Source of the DNA: Aaosphaeria pasadenensis
Taxonomy: Eukaryota; Ascomycota; Dothideomycetes; Pleosporales
Reading direction: 5' to 3'
Assembly: GCA_022813625.1 (NCBI GenBank)
Contig: JAKLMB010000003.1
Coordinates: 620,001 to 684,000, forward strand
Length of the DNA stretch: 64,000 nucleotides
The first letter of the stretch is position 1, and every line of letters begins with the position of its first letter. Positions 11,629 through 24,123 of the stretch are shown piece after piece. The notes under the pieces were generated by a model that saw only the letters and a program-made list of their open reading frames with translations, did not search any database and was not told the origin of the DNA. The translations under genes and the position numbers were made by a program.

Positions 11629-12917
11629 GGCTTTTGGATGGAACAGATGATTATATCAAGAAATGATACTGAAAATGGAAAAGCAAGTAGTAGGAGTGAG
11701 TTGTAGTTCGTTCTGGAGGAGTTGATCTGAGATGCAATTGTAGAATTCCTTGAAGGCGAGTCAAGGCTCTTTTATATCACAGCATACAAACGTCACGAAC
11801 ATACTCTTCAGACCAAATCTCGCAATAATTCCACTATTTGGAATTCAAATCCAACTGTAGAATTGATGGTGAGATTGAAGCTGTAAAATGGAAGGCCGTG
11901 CGCATAGTTCGGCGGCAGTGCATCGAAAGCGGACCCTCCACCGGTTACAATACCTACCCTCGTGATTCAGAGATTCTACTCTAGCAGGATGATAAAGGCA
12001 GTAAGCTGAATAAAGTGTACCGAGTGACCGAGGCTGGCACTGATAATGAATGGTCTTCGCTAGTTCTACTAACCATTGAGAGCAAGCTAGGGTACACTTG
12101 TACATGAAAGGAAGTTATCAATCTTGAAGTAGAAGTATCTCAAACAATTCAAATTTTAGATATATTTGTTATAATTTCCCATTACTTCAGCTCCATATAG
12201 TTTAAGTCCCCTTCTTACCTCCATCAGTCCAGTGTCAATTGCATCTTTACCTGCCAGTTGTAGGATTCTTGCACGGTTAGTGTGCATGATTGCCAATTGA
12301 GAACGGTCAATTCCGGCCAGTTTGATCAGTTATTTCCAATGGATCTATCTACTAAGAGATAGTTTCCATCAGCTCCCAAGGCAACTCGGCATCTGAACCC
12401 CAGTGTCAATGAAATTATCATGTCGTTGGGCCATGATGTTAACGAAAAGCGTTAGCCTACGAGTCACTTTCCCAATCCAGCTTAGGGCTTTTGATTGCGC
12501 TAACAGTCATTTCCCCATCATCCGCGCGGGTCTACAAAGTAAGACGTGACGTACCATTCACCGCCCTCATCTTTGTTTTCCTTATGCTTTTCATGACATT
12601 AACGCGCCGTTAAGCCTCACGACCTGATTCTCATTCCATTGATCAAGGTTAGATACTCGTAGCGGATTCGGCTGTGCAGGTATTTGTCATAATCATTAGG
12701 GACTACATCCATTCGCTCAGTTCTTTTCAGCACAGCCTCACCCCAATCTCACACATCGTCGGAAATCCCACACCATTAGACCCGCCACAACGAATATACC
12801 CATAAACCCTCTTTTATTCACACGCCAATTGTCCCCCAATATCATGTTCGTTTCCATTATATTCACACATTAATCCATTGCTCCAGATACCCTTGCGCAG
12901 ATTCTGTGGTCCATCGT
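11629..12917. other. Intergenic, no gene seen
   Basis: About 1.3 kb between the cupin start and the UNC93-like transporter 3' end. Only short, unconvincing open frames are present. It contains the cupin promoter. Confidence 0.5.
11769..11776 (-). promoter_or_regulatory. Probable TATA box of the cupin gene
   Basis: TATAAAAG on the minus strand, about 141 nt before the cupin start codon. Confidence 0.45.
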
Positions 12918-14607
12918 TTAGGCCCTTGCTTGAGCAGCCGAATCGGGATACTCATAGCTTGTCTTAAATCCAATGACATCTTCAATCGTTTCATCAGTGA
13001 ATTGTAGGTCTTCCTCGACAGGTACAGTGTCTTTAATCTTCAGGATCATGACTGGCAGAGCGACGACCAAGCTGCCAGCAAGGAGAATCCAGCACGAAGC
13101 GAAAAGATTCATGTATGGTATCTCCTTTCCATCCAAGCGCCAGATTATAGCGGCACCTGCTGATTGAATACCCTTATAGAACCCTGCAAAGTTGGCGAGC
13201 TTTCGACTGTTGTTGGTGATGGCTCCCATAAACCTGAACTTGTAAGTAATGCCTTCTTGAAAAACGAGATTGAAATCTCAAAGTCTTAGTACTTACCAAT
13301 ATACACAAGTCTGCCATGCTGCATCATAGAACCCGTACATTATGTACAGAAACATTGGACCAATGTATCCATTCGAAGTCCAGTCGTATTTGTCGCCGTC
13401 TTTGTTGTGGTCGGGCTCGCGTTTGTACTGGCGTTGAAAGACGTACCCACCACCCCAAACGGCAAAGGTAAGGACGAACATCACAACCCAGGAGATTTTC
13501 GCTCTGGTGGTTCGTCTGACGTTAGGAAAGTCAAGCGCAAAGCCGAAAATAAGAGCGCCAAACATCTGTGCCAACCAGTACAACGTGCTGTTCAAAGCAC
13601 GCGTGCGAGTGTTGAACCTTGCAAGATTGACGTCCTGGAACTGATACGTGTAAAACCAGTTAGAAGCGAAAAACATTGGAAAGAGCAAGACGATATACGG
13701 ATCGCTCCAGAGTGTTTCCCAAAGGCCGATGATCTCTGTCTTCCACGTGGGGTGCTTCATGAGGATGACTTTGGATCCGTCGCGACGAATGACGTGCTTT
13801 GCATCAACTAACGTCCATGATAAGACTGCTCCGAGAAAGGTCAGGATGAGAAATGCTATGTAGGTTGCATCGCTAACTCTTTCGTTGTTTTCTTTATCGA
13901 TATTGAGGCCAAGTTCAACCTGTTTGGATCAATGTTAGCAATACACAAGTATTTCTGCTGCGACTGGAGCTTACCACGCTGCCAATAACGGCGCCCAGAT
14001 TGAAGATTACCCAGAACCAGGATATGTATCGCCCTTTGAGATGCTCTGGCGGGTACGACATCATGATTGCGCCTTGTGCCGACCAAAGTACGCCCGCACA
14101 GCAGCCTAGGAGAACTCCCGAAAAGACGATGTAACCAAAGTTCTCCGTATGGTTCCAACAAAGATATGCTCCAATGTAAACACAATAGCCGATGCCACCG
14201 AAGGACAGAGCCGTCTTGATGCCAAGCGCATTTGTAATTGTCCCTGCGAAAAACCCAACGACGGCAAATGTGGCATAAAGTGCGCAGTTAGCAGCATTGC
14301 TGGCATACGCATTGGCTTCAACTTGGCCACCACCTCCAAGGCCATTCACGGCGTTGAACATTCCTATACACAGTTAATTCCACTGTTGCATCAAAGATTC
14401 AAGCGTTTTCTTACCTGGACATAGAAAGCATACGAAAGATACCAGTATGAGCTGCGATTCAGGTGAAGCATACCATGGTATTTTGACTGGGCCAATCTTC
14501 CAACTCTTGTATTTCCAACCAGGCGGACGTTCAGCCTCGCGGAACTCCAGTGATCCGGCTTGCCATTGTTGATCTGGGTCTGAAGAACGTTTCCGAATAT
14601 CTGACAT
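12918..14607 (-). CDS. UNC93-like MFS transporter
   Basis: Membrane transporter of the UNC93-like/DUF895 branch of the major facilitator superfamily, 506 aa. Exons are 14607-14415, 14363-13975, 13919-13297 and 13233-12918; all junctions keep frame. The cytoplasmic N-terminus contains PPGWKYKSWKIGP, then about 11-12 membrane segments. Family landmarks are GMFNAVNGLGGGGQ in the first loop, WSAQGAIMMSYPPEHLKGRYIS in the middle (given in two parts WSAQGAIMMS and YPPEHLKGRY), and YWFMGAITNNSRKLANFAG near the end. Fungal members are abundant and mostly uncharacterised; the substrate is unknown. An ATG three codons upstream (14616) is possible. Confidence 0.88.
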
Positions 14608-15476
14608 TATGAACAAGAGGAAAATGTTCTATCAAAGCCCAGGTAAGGATTCGTCCTTGAAGAATGAGCAGAACAAAACTCAATACGGGCGACACTGTTG
14701 GTGAAGTACGATCAGCGATTGATTCTGAGAGCAAGGAAGGCTGATTGATGCGCATCAAGTATGCTGTTGGGCAACAGGTATAATTTAGGGGCCAAAAGCA
14801 CGAGCGCTTCTCACCAGGCTCCTCCGCCTCCACCAAGGGCACGCCGCATTTTGTACGTGGGAGGAAGGCTGTTATTTACCTTGGCACTTATCAGTTGATG
14901 GTGTTGCCTTCTCATTGATCACGAATAGAATTCTTTCGAGAGTATTGTTTATCCAATTCTGCAGCGGTCGATAGCCAGAGCAATCTTAGCCACTCCTCCC
15001 CGTCTGACTGCTAATCAAAGCGGTGATCACCTATTTATCAGAATGAAAAACCCCCGTTCACGATCGACAGTCAACGATATCTATGCTTGGACGTTTCCGT
15101 CCCGATGGTGGCACAAGCATAAGCCTGTGGCGCCAACCGGGCCATTGAGGTAAACATGCGAGCGCCATGTAGGCTACACCTCTGCTCTTGGCACCAATTA
15201 GATGGACTTATGTGTGAATCCTTCACTCGTCCCTCAAGCAATGCATGCGTGCTTACCCCGACTCTGATATTGATTTTGTACATCCAGTTGCGCCATGTCA
15301 CACAATGTCTTTTCCCACGCTCTAACACGAAGTCCCCTTCCCTCGTTCCTGCTTGACTTCAGCTTGAAGTCTCTCATTCTACCACTCACCGACACTAAGT
15401 TTGTCTTTCTCGCATCCTGCGGGTGATACAACCCTGTCGCACCGATTGAAGTCGCACCCAGCTATAATTCGCAAGC
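14608..15476. other. Divergent intergenic region
   Basis: Separates the UNC93-like transporter (minus) and the ankyrin protein (plus). Both promoters should lie here. I see no gene or repeat. Confidence 0.5.
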
Positions 15477-18090
15477 ATGGTTAGCCCCGCCTCCGTCGCA
15501 AGCAGCGCTTCAGCCGTGCGGTCGCTGTTGGATTTGGCTTGTGAATTAGCAGAGTTACTATTACAACAAGTCCGGACGAACCAGTCATTCGACTTCAACA
15601 TTGCTCCTAAAGATCTAGCGGAAGATATCAGCCTACTCGCAGTTGAATGTGACCTGATCTACACCGATGTTCAAGAAATCGCACACAAGAGCCAATCAAG
15701 GCCTGCTTTGGTAGAGCAAGATGATGGTACATTGTGGGCCTGCCTGGATCACGAAACTGAACTGGCAAGGCGAAGTCTTCGTGAACTAGAAGTCATCATT
15801 CAACAACGTCCTCAGAAATCCAGTGTCCTCTCCCGCAGCCTATCTTTTGTCCAGAAACGTATGCAAATTCGGAACGAGACGTTGAGATTGAAGCTTGCAT
15901 TGAGTAAAAACAAGATTTGTTTGAATATCACATTGCGATTGCTTCAGATGTACGTTCAATTGAGTTTGATCTTGCGTCCTGGCTTAACCATTTCACAGAA
16001 AGTTCCCACACTTGGGCCCATTCCGATCGGTACCTCACCTGATGAAGGATCCACATACGTTGCAAGATATGGTAACGAAGTTGGAGAATTTGACAAATCT
16101 CGATTCCCAGGCGCAACTGTCGTTCGTGGAGACCAGTCTTTTGCAGACCGCCAAGACACTCATCGAGCAAAACGTGAGAGAAGGGCGTGATCAGAATAGC
16201 AATACGACTGTAGCTTCCAGAGATCATGACCAGGCAACCAATATTTCAACAATCACACACCCTTCGCGACACACACAGTTGGGCTTATCGGATCCCTCCA
16301 CGTCATCCAATCCACAGATCGTCGTTACATCCGCAGCTCACGACTCGAAGCCGCCGCAAGTTTCAGAGCCGACTATCGGAGAAAATGAAGATTTCGATGA
16401 TCTCGACCTAGACATGGCCACTGCTGCGCTACAAACCGGCGGGGATGCCTTTCAATCAGGACAATGGGAAGAGGCGGACTCTTTACTTCGGGAAGCATTG
16501 CAAGTGCTTCAGTATCTTCCCGAAAAACGACGTGCATTCTGCGATGTGTTCGATCTTCGATTTAAGCTTGCGGTCTGCGCTTTTCACACTCACAGTCCAC
16601 AAGAAGCAGAGACAGCTCTGAGAAATGTTGTAGAAACCCCCGCAACATCTGACAAACAGCTAGAGAGTATCCATGAAGTTACACATCTTCTCTCACAGCT
16701 CTACGTTCGCACGCAACAGATCGATCGAGCACGCCTTGAGTGTGAGAAGGCCCTGCAGGCCCGAAGACGTCTTCTTGGGAAGCAGAGCGATGCTGCTTTG
16801 GCTTCTACTGCGCTAATGGCACACATATATGTCCTTCTAGGCAATCGAGCGCGTGCCAAAACATGCCTTGCTATGATACCAGAGGCGCGTAGAGATTCCA
16901 TACTGTATAGTGTTGAGGAATCATTGGGCACTGGAGTGGAACATCTTGACTTTGCTTCTCTGCTCACGCGAGCAATGTCGGATACAACCGACGGGGCCAA
17001 CTCCAGTCCAAAAATGTTTACCCAATCGACAATCGGGACTCTTGATAACGAACCCCAAAAAGCCCAACCTCTTGGTTCTCCGGCACCCAGCTTTCGGCAG
17101 ATGCACGTTCGCAGTCAATCAAGCGTGGCAGGTGAGGAGGATACGCAACACAGCACCATGTCGCCGCCACCGTCATCATACGAACCAGGCAGAATCATGA
17201 GTTGGAATCAAGACCAAAAGAGTGACAGATACTCTGTCGACCTCATCGTCAATGATACAGCATCGCTACGGCTACGTGATCCTCCACAAGCGTCGGAAGT
17301 AAAGATCGAACAAAAGCTATCACGCAAAGAGATCCTCGAAAAGGTCGGATGCCAACCCAAGGACCAGATCGAAGAAGCCGTTTGCACTGGGGATCACCTA
17401 AAGCTAGTGTCTCTTCTTACCAAAAAGAAAGACTTCTGGCGTTCTAAACTTCGGAAGCGCACGCGGCCCGAACGCGTCACAGCCTTGCACTTCGCTGCGC
17501 TCTTTGGCGAAACCGATATGGCACGACGCCTTCTCATCTCTGGATTCAACATCAATGAGATACCATACGGTTATACTACAAGACTCACTCCATTGACATT
17601 CGCCATTGGTGCCCGTCAAGTGGATATGGTTGAGTTTCTAATCGCGAATGGCGCTCGACCATGTGAAGCAGACTCATGGTCAACTCTGGCTGGACATTTG
17701 ATGAGTCGATCATGGCTGGCCAAAACAATGTCGGAGAGTGAGAGAGAGTTCACGCCGAACAGAATCGTTGCGATTATGGAAATCCTATCGAGACATGGGT
17801 GGAATACCAACCAGCCGATCGAAGAGTCAGGCAAAACAGTACTGCATCAGGCTGTCGCTTTCTGGACCGGTCATTACACATGGGATTTAAACCTCCGTGC
17901 TACGATCGCTTCTTTTCTGTACGAACATGGCGCAGACCCTCACCTCAAGAATCTCGAGGGCAAAACTCCTTATGAGATGGCAGTATCCTTGGGAAATCAA
18001 GAGCTTCTGCATATCCTCAACGGCAATCTTAAAATGAAATCGGATGATAATGGCGCACCTGAGCTGTACGAGCTCTCTGGGCACAATTAA
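15477..18090 (+). CDS. STAND-type N-terminus, TPR-like and ankyrin repeat protein
   Basis: Large soluble protein of 854 aa from exons 15477-15949 and 15999-18090 (49-nt intron; junction reads LLQ-IKFPHLG). Residues 1 to about 160 are helical and begin SPASVASSASAVRSLLDLAC, resembling the N-terminal domain of fungal STAND/NLR proteins. About residues 300-430 form TPR-like helix pairs (FQSGQWEEADSLLREALQ, then IDRARLECEKALQARRRL). A low-complexity Ser/Pro/Gln linker follows (about 470-600). The C-terminus (about 648-842) has ankyrin repeats: TALHFAALFGETDMARRLL, TPLTFAIGARQVDMVEFLI, KTVLHQAV and GADPHLKNLEGKTPYEMAV. No Walker A or NACHT/NB-ARC domain is present. It may be a signalling or incompatibility-related scaffold; function is unknown. 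Confidence 0.8.
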
Positions 18091-18409
18091 TACTCGCATA
18101 ATGCCTTCCCTCGAAAAAGAAACATTCCCCACAATCTATTTGTATATGTTCATGATTTCCACCAGAAAAACACAAATAATCCGGATACCCTTTTGATTTG
18201 CGGATTTAAGGTTCAATGGCGTCTGTGATATTCTGAATTGAGCATGTAATCTTGCAGCCTGTATCTGCTTTTATCTTTACGGAGTGGCGCAATAATATCA
18301 TACAATCAATCTAAGTTCATGGGGAAAATGGGGTCATATAAATCATCTGTAATTACGACATGGCTTTATCCTTCCAATCGTCAAGAACGTAGCGTCAACT
18401 CTCCCAGCC
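18091..18409. other. Convergent 3' region
   Basis: Short AT-rich spacer between the converging ankyrin protein and O-methyltransferase genes. Nothing but probable polyadenylation regions. Confidence 0.5.
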
Positions 18410-19724
18410 TCATTTCTTCTTGCCTAATTCAATGATTCCCCTTCGGCCCAAATCCTCATTTGTCATCCAGATTCCATTGACATCCAGACCAACAAGGGCC
18501 GCCAACTGCCTCCATTGCTTTTCCGTCCTCTCTAGAGCGCCCAAGTTCAACATGTGCATATCTATCTTGGCTTCTAGATGTGTAACACCTGATTCTGGGA
18601 GAACAATCTCGTGAATCAGGATCACCGAATCATCAGCCATGACATCCGCGATATGCTTTAGGATCGTGACGGATTGCTTCTCTGGCCAGTCATGTAAGAC
18701 TGTGCGGAAATAGAACGCTTTGGCGTTCTTGACGGCATCGGGCTGTGGAGTGAAGAAATCATGGCCGACTTTGATAAAATCAGATGGAAGATCGTTGGAC
18801 TTTTCGAGAACCTGAGGAAGATCCTCTAGAGCGAGCTTTCCAGGCAATGAAGGATACTTTTCGTGGAACTTTTGCACTTGGTGGCCGATGCCGCCGCCCA
18901 CATCCACAAACAATACTCGTTCTGGGTCGTCAATCTTTAGTCGCTCTTGTGCAGGATACCCATCAGGGAATGGTGCATTCGGGTCGCCTCTCTGCATTGT
19001 CATGGTCTGATTGAAGGCATGAGAGAGCCTCGCATTTTCTGGCTTCGCCAGAAAGTCGAAGTATGTTTCTCCAGGGCATCTTTCGCCAAAACTGAACGGT
19101 GTATCCCCAGAGTCGTTCGGATTTTTATATCCGTTGGCTGCGAAGTATTCAGGCATAAAAACTGTCGAATGGGATACATGCGTAAAATGAATTATTGCTT
19201 CCCTTGCAGGCGACCCGGTGGCTAGCACCGGCGTGAATGGCGTAATTGCATACTTGGACGGTTCCGATTCCACGAAAACACCCAGAGGTATCAACATTCG
19301 GAGGACTCGCTCTACAAAAGTCACGTAAGCATAAAGATAGGTATAATGATTATCAATAAATCAATTTCGCCGGTTGACCTAGATAGGTACTTACGGAGCA
19401 ATGCAAGGTCCGTTTTGCTCTTCTCTGCCAGTTCCTCAAGACTGATCGGCGCACCGTGGGCCAACGCTATGTCTGCGAGATTCATGTCTATAGCGAGGCG
19501 GAGAGAGATAGGATCGTATATGCCCTATCAGGAGTCAATCTTTTTGGGTAAGTACTGTTACAGTCGCGATGACCTACAAACGACAAGCGGATGATCTTTT
19601 CAAATGGGTTTTCCAATGTTTCAACAAGCTTTTGTGCGGCTTGCAACAATGCTGCTCGGTCTGCTTCTTCCAGACCAGCTGGACCCTTCGCAGTGATGTC
19701 GTTAATCTGTTGTAATGGAGACAT
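18410..19724 (-). CDS. SAM-dependent O-methyltransferase (COMT-like)
   Basis: Class I methyltransferase of the plant-COMT / fungal secondary-metabolite type, 392 aa. Exons are 19724-19578, 19524-19395 and 19311-18410; the short second exon encodes most of the winged-helix dimerisation domain (ISLRLAIDMNLADIALAHG). The SAM-binding glycine motif is FVDVGGGIGHQV and the catalytic base region is FRTVLHDWPEKQSVTIL with the expected histidine; a later EIVLPESG matches the conserved glutamate. I start at MSPLQQIND (19724), since the 25 upstream in-frame residues look unrelated. Such enzymes methylate phenolic hydroxyls of aromatic metabolites. No polyketide or peptide synthase is nearby, so the substrate is unknown. 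Confidence 0.87.
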
Positions 19725-21013
19725 TGCTAAGACTTCTCTATTCACTATGAGGTTGAAATTGGTTCGAATCAGTGCTGTTGATGTTGCGATAATCGCCACT
19801 TTTTAAATCCGCTGGCTACATTGTACAAACTTGATTTCAGATACTATAGTTCTTTCAGCTGCGTCAGCTTACTCGCACGATGGTTCTTCATTATTGCTCG
19901 AATTGTTCAAGCTTCAAATCGCACGTCACGAAATAGGCACTGTCTAAGCTTGATCGATGCAAGCGTCAGGCTTCCCGCCCCATAATCCAGGCTTTCGAAG
20001 GACTAGCTCTGTTGAATTCCCCACTTGCAAGGCCAATCGGCCTTGTATTCGCGCGAATACAGTCGGGGATGAGGGTGGGGATATCTTGTTGGCCTCACTT
20101 TTGAAATGCCAATCATCGGCGCCTCTGACGACACAAGCACAACCAAATAACATTACCGGTGCGGGTTTTCAGGAGGGGAGGAACACGATTTCTATGTTTG
20201 GTAGAACTATTTAGCATCACTATCAAACATATATATTTTATAGGTATTGGATAGAACTGCAGGAAATGTAGAGAGACATGTTCGTGGTTTGGAAGTATCG
20301 CACAACTGGTACCCCACGCCCTACCCCATGGTAGTATCGTTTCAGGTTCAAAACTCACAGAGCCCTAATAAGAAGTGCATTGGTAAGCGTTGTACGAAGA
20401 TTGGATCGGATCGGACGAAGAGGGACGCACATCCTATAGCGGTACCTCGCTCGTGCTAAAGTGTGCACTACAATTGATGATATATAGCTAGGATGTCCAA
20501 AACAACAAATAGACTATTGAAGTATTTGCATCTTAGCAACAATAGCGCAGACCCATCTGGATGGAACAGCAATGCTACATCGCAACCTCTAGATATGGTT
20601 GGTGGTATTTCCGCGACCTTTATGGCCAGCTTCCAACTTGGTCACTTTCCATACAAGGATCGGTGCCCTTCTCGTTTCGTAATTAGTGCATTCAAGTGAT
20701 TGACATACACTTTTATTGCCGAATGACCAGGATTTGTGGCAGGGTTCCCCAGATCTTATATATCCGGTACCGACATGGACGAGGGGAAGCTTGATTTGCT
20801 TTACCATTCCACCAACCAATCTTTCAGGAAAAATGAAATGCCCTCTATTTACAAAGTACATTGGGCATACCCCAACTAGTACCATATGATGAGCTTGAGG
20901 GGCGGCAGTTATAAGTGACGGGATCTCTCGCAGCGATGAGGAGTGACTTTCTACACAGGCCAGTCAGAATTATAACTCTGCTTAAACAGTTACATCTCTG
21001 TCGGGTATTTACA
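19725..21013. other. Divergent intergenic region, no gene
   Basis: About 1.3 kb between the O-methyltransferase (minus) and the GH16 gene (plus). Several short open frames on both strands show no coding character or family motif. Confidence 0.5.
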
Positions 21014-21827
21014 ATGTATATGAACATATTTACAGCGTTGCTGCTCCCTCTTGCTAGTGCTTCGGCGCTCCCAAAGCGGGCCGAAACGCTCATTCCGAAA
21101 TCAGTATTCGACAACACTGCCAACCTAGAGCAATACTTCACATACAACTACCCTTGGGGTGGAAACACTCACAATGGAGGCGCTCGCATGGACAAAGACC
21201 ACGTCAAAATTTCTACCCCGGGCACATTGACGATAACTGCACAGCCCGTGAAAGGACAGCCGCCTGCGCAACATGGCGGCAAGAACATACCCATCAACTA
21301 TCTCTCCGGCGCAGTTGGCGCAAAGCAGCACTTTACAGTTCCAAAAGGCGGCGGCCTCGCTTTCAGTGGAAGCTTCCAGGCTACGACGACTAAGGGAACG
21401 TGGCCGGCATTTTGGCTTACTGCCGTCAACGGATGGCCGCCGGAGATTGACATGGCGGAATGGAAGGGCTCCGGAAAGATCAGTTTCAACACATTCAATA
21501 CGAGTTCGGTCCTTAGCTGGAAGGATGTGACGTACAACAATCCTGGTCAGTTTCACGACATTCGATGCGAATTGCGGGACAAGAATGGAAAGGATACGGA
21601 AGTCAAATTCTGGATGGATGGCCAGTTGCAGGCAACGCACGTGGGAAAGGACTATACCGGGAAACCGTTCTACCTTGTCATAAATCTCCAAATGGAGGGA
21701 AGTAGTGGCAGTCCAGGACCAACTACCAGTGAGACATTTGTGACCCATGTGTCGATCCCCACGAATGCTAACACCTTTACTAGATACGGCATATTCAGTA
21801 AAGAACCTGGAGGTCACAACATTGTAA
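21014..21827 (+). CDS. Secreted GH16 family glycosidase
   Basis: Secreted glycoside hydrolase of family GH16, 252 aa. Exons are 21014-21728 and 21784-21827. The signal peptide is at the N-terminus (MNIFTALLLPLASASALP) with a Lys-Arg just after it. The catalytic signature is PPEIDMAEWKG: first Glu nucleophile, second Glu acid/base. The substrate cleft has WPAFWLTAVNGWPPE upstream. The 55-nt intron (donor GTGAGA, branch GCTAAC, acceptor CTAG) is needed for a normal last beta-strand, TAYSVKNLEVTTL. Reading through it gives an unrelated tail to 21847. GH16 enzymes cut or transfer beta-1,3/1,4-glucans or galactans; I cannot fix the substrate. Confidence 0.88.
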
Positions 21828-22580
21828 CCAATCGCTATATTGAGTGAACTGGGCTCATCCTTGAAATATCTAGCGGTAGAGCCCTCATCATCACTTTGTT
21901 CTCTTGCAGGCACATGGTTCGGCCACTCTATCATAAATGCACCTGTGTAAATCTAGCTTTGATATTCACAATGAAGACTTAACAGGGTCTAAAATATGAT
22001 CACCTGTCTGCCATATGGAAAGGAATAAGCAGAAGCAATATTTCATTCTAAAGCGGCTAGTCCTATGCATCTTTTCCTACCCGGTCTCTTGCGCATGTCA
22101 TTGAGTTACTAAATTCAATGAATCCTGTCACCTACCCACTTCGAAAGCTTATTCCGCATTTGAGAAATTATGTTTACTCGGATTACTTTTTGCTAGGATA
22201 AAGTGTACCTTTCTTCATTGCGCTAACCTGAGCCAAGGAAGTGCTCACTCAGACGAGTCTGACAGGTGGTTGTACCATGCCATTGTATACATTTAGCGCT
22301 AACCAAAGATAAACGCTAGGAGGACAATAATATCGATGATCCATATCCAATTCTGAGCTAAGATTCCGGAGTCAAACAGAAAAAACCAATAGTCGCCTAT
22401 CAATTCGAATCCTTTTGAACCATTACTAGTACCCCGCAGTATCGGTAAATGTCAGTCCCCCACTTTCAAGAACTATAAAGTCATGCTTCCCACATCTTTC
22501 CAGGGAAGGTTATTCTTATCCCTCCCCTGGCATACAGAGAGGTTCACATAATCCAGTCACACCGCCTCTAACTTTCCACG
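21828..22580. other. Intergenic, no gene seen
   Basis: Between tandem plus-strand GH16 and esterase genes. No coding signal. It must contain the GH16 terminator and the esterase promoter. Confidence 0.5.
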
Positions 22581-23806
22581 ATGGACTCTTCAGCATGGAG
22601 TTCCTACGCCACGATCGACCCAGAGCTAGAGGCTGCAAGTATATCTGCAAGATGTAGTAACACAAACTGATCGATATAGATGCTTGTACACTTGCCTCCA
22701 GCCGTGAAGAACAGGTCGTTCGCTGACTTCCCTGATGTACCAACTTTACGCCAGACCATCATGACAGAGATCATGGAAGGACTAGAGGCAGGACTGTGGA
22801 AACTGCCAGACATGAGTGGAATCATCAGAAAAGAGATCAAGATCCCCACTCGTGACGGAGATTCCATTCGCAGCGTACATTATCGTCCCGAATCGCAGGA
22901 ACCCGGCCCGCTCATCCTGTACTTTCATGGTGGTGGCTTCGTTTGTGGCAGTCCTGAGCAATGGGATAGCCATGTTGCAATGCTCGTCCGGGATCTTGGT
23001 GCTGTCGTTGTCAGCGTTGATTACAGGATGGCACCTGAGAAGACGTTTCCAACAGCTCACCACGATGGGTATGATGCTTTGAAATGGGTATGACGCATTG
23101 GGTTCTCCCCGTTAGCCCCCGGCTAAAGGATGTCTAGGCCGCCAAGAACGCATCGACTCTCAAAGCAGATCTCGAGAAAGGATTCATCGTGTCGGGCTGT
23201 TCGGCAGGTGGAAGCATAGCTTCATACATCTCTCATCAAGCTTTAGATGACGGACTTTCGCCACCATTGACGGGAGTAATCCTAACCGTCGCTAACCTGG
23301 TGCATCCAGATGTGGTGCCAGAGGAATACAAGGCTCACTACAAATCCTGGGAGCAAAACAAGGACGCCATGGTCCTAGATCAGAGAGGCATGAGATGGTT
23401 CCTATGTGAGTCTTCATCGCAATTTGGCGTAACTGCAACTGACCAAAGATCCAGCTCATTACAAGCCTGACCCTAATTCGCCATTGGTGAATCCTTTGAA
23501 CTGGCCCCGTGGTCACCAACGGCAGCCTCCTACATATTTCCAGGTTTCTGGGTAGGTCCATGACCTTTCCAAGACGATACCTCGTTCTAATCGCACCTTT
23601 CTAGTATGGATCCAATAAGGGACGACAGTCTCATCTATGAGAGCCTGCTGCGAAACATTGGAGTGCCAACGAGGACAACCATTCTGAAGGGATTGCCACA
23701 TGCCGCGATCGATTATTTCCCCATGCTGTCCCAGGTACAAAATTCAGTGAATGAATTGAAGCAAGCAGTTGAATGGATGGTTGCAGAGAAAGCGAAGCAG
23801 GCATGA
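22581..23806 (+). CDS. Alpha/beta hydrolase, HSL-type esterase
   Basis: Cytosolic carboxylesterase/lipase of the hormone-sensitive lipase (HGGG) group, 336 aa in five exons: 22581-22638, 22702-23087, 23138-23405, 23455-23551 and 23605-23806. The oxyanion motif is YFHGGGFVCGS, the nucleophile is in VSGCSAGGSIA, the acid in VSGMDPIRDD and the histidine in GLPHAAIDYFP. The first exon is short (MDSSAWSSYATIDPELEAA) and joins to TVKNRSFADFP through a 63-nt intron; using the closer acceptor at 22679 would break the frame. An alternative start at the ATG 22680 is less likely because it discards the usual IDPEL N-terminus. No signal peptide. Substrate is unknown. Confidence 0.87.
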
Positions 23807-24123
23807 TGATAAAGGGCTATTTATCGTGGATGAAGACTGGAGTGTAGATACTCGATACCCCGGTCGTGCGTATGTGAATACACGTGTTAGCGCGGAGATA
23901 GCGTGCAGTAGCGTAACGCGAAGATAACAACAACATGACATCAACCCCACTCTTGCACTCACGCGTCTTCTAGTCTGTGTATGTATGGTCACACAACCCT
24001 TCCTTCGTGATCCGTATTTAACTTTCGTGTATCTCGCGAGATCCCCCACTTCAAACTTGATTCCTGATTGAAATGTATCCCAATTGTTAAGTATAGCATC
24101 AAAGGCCATCCCAAAAAAACACC
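23807..24123. other. Intergenic spacer
   Basis: Short plus/plus spacer between the esterase and the basic hypothetical protein. No feature seen. Confidence 0.5.

Noticed and set aside
21125..21934. 269-codon minus-strand open frame over the GH16 gene
   Set aside because: Antisense shadow; the plus strand has signal peptide and GH16 catalytic motif.
22680..22682. ATG as the start of the esterase
   Set aside because: An upstream exon (22581-22638) supplies the usual IDPEL N-terminus, and the 63-nt intron ends at 22701, making this ATG intronic.
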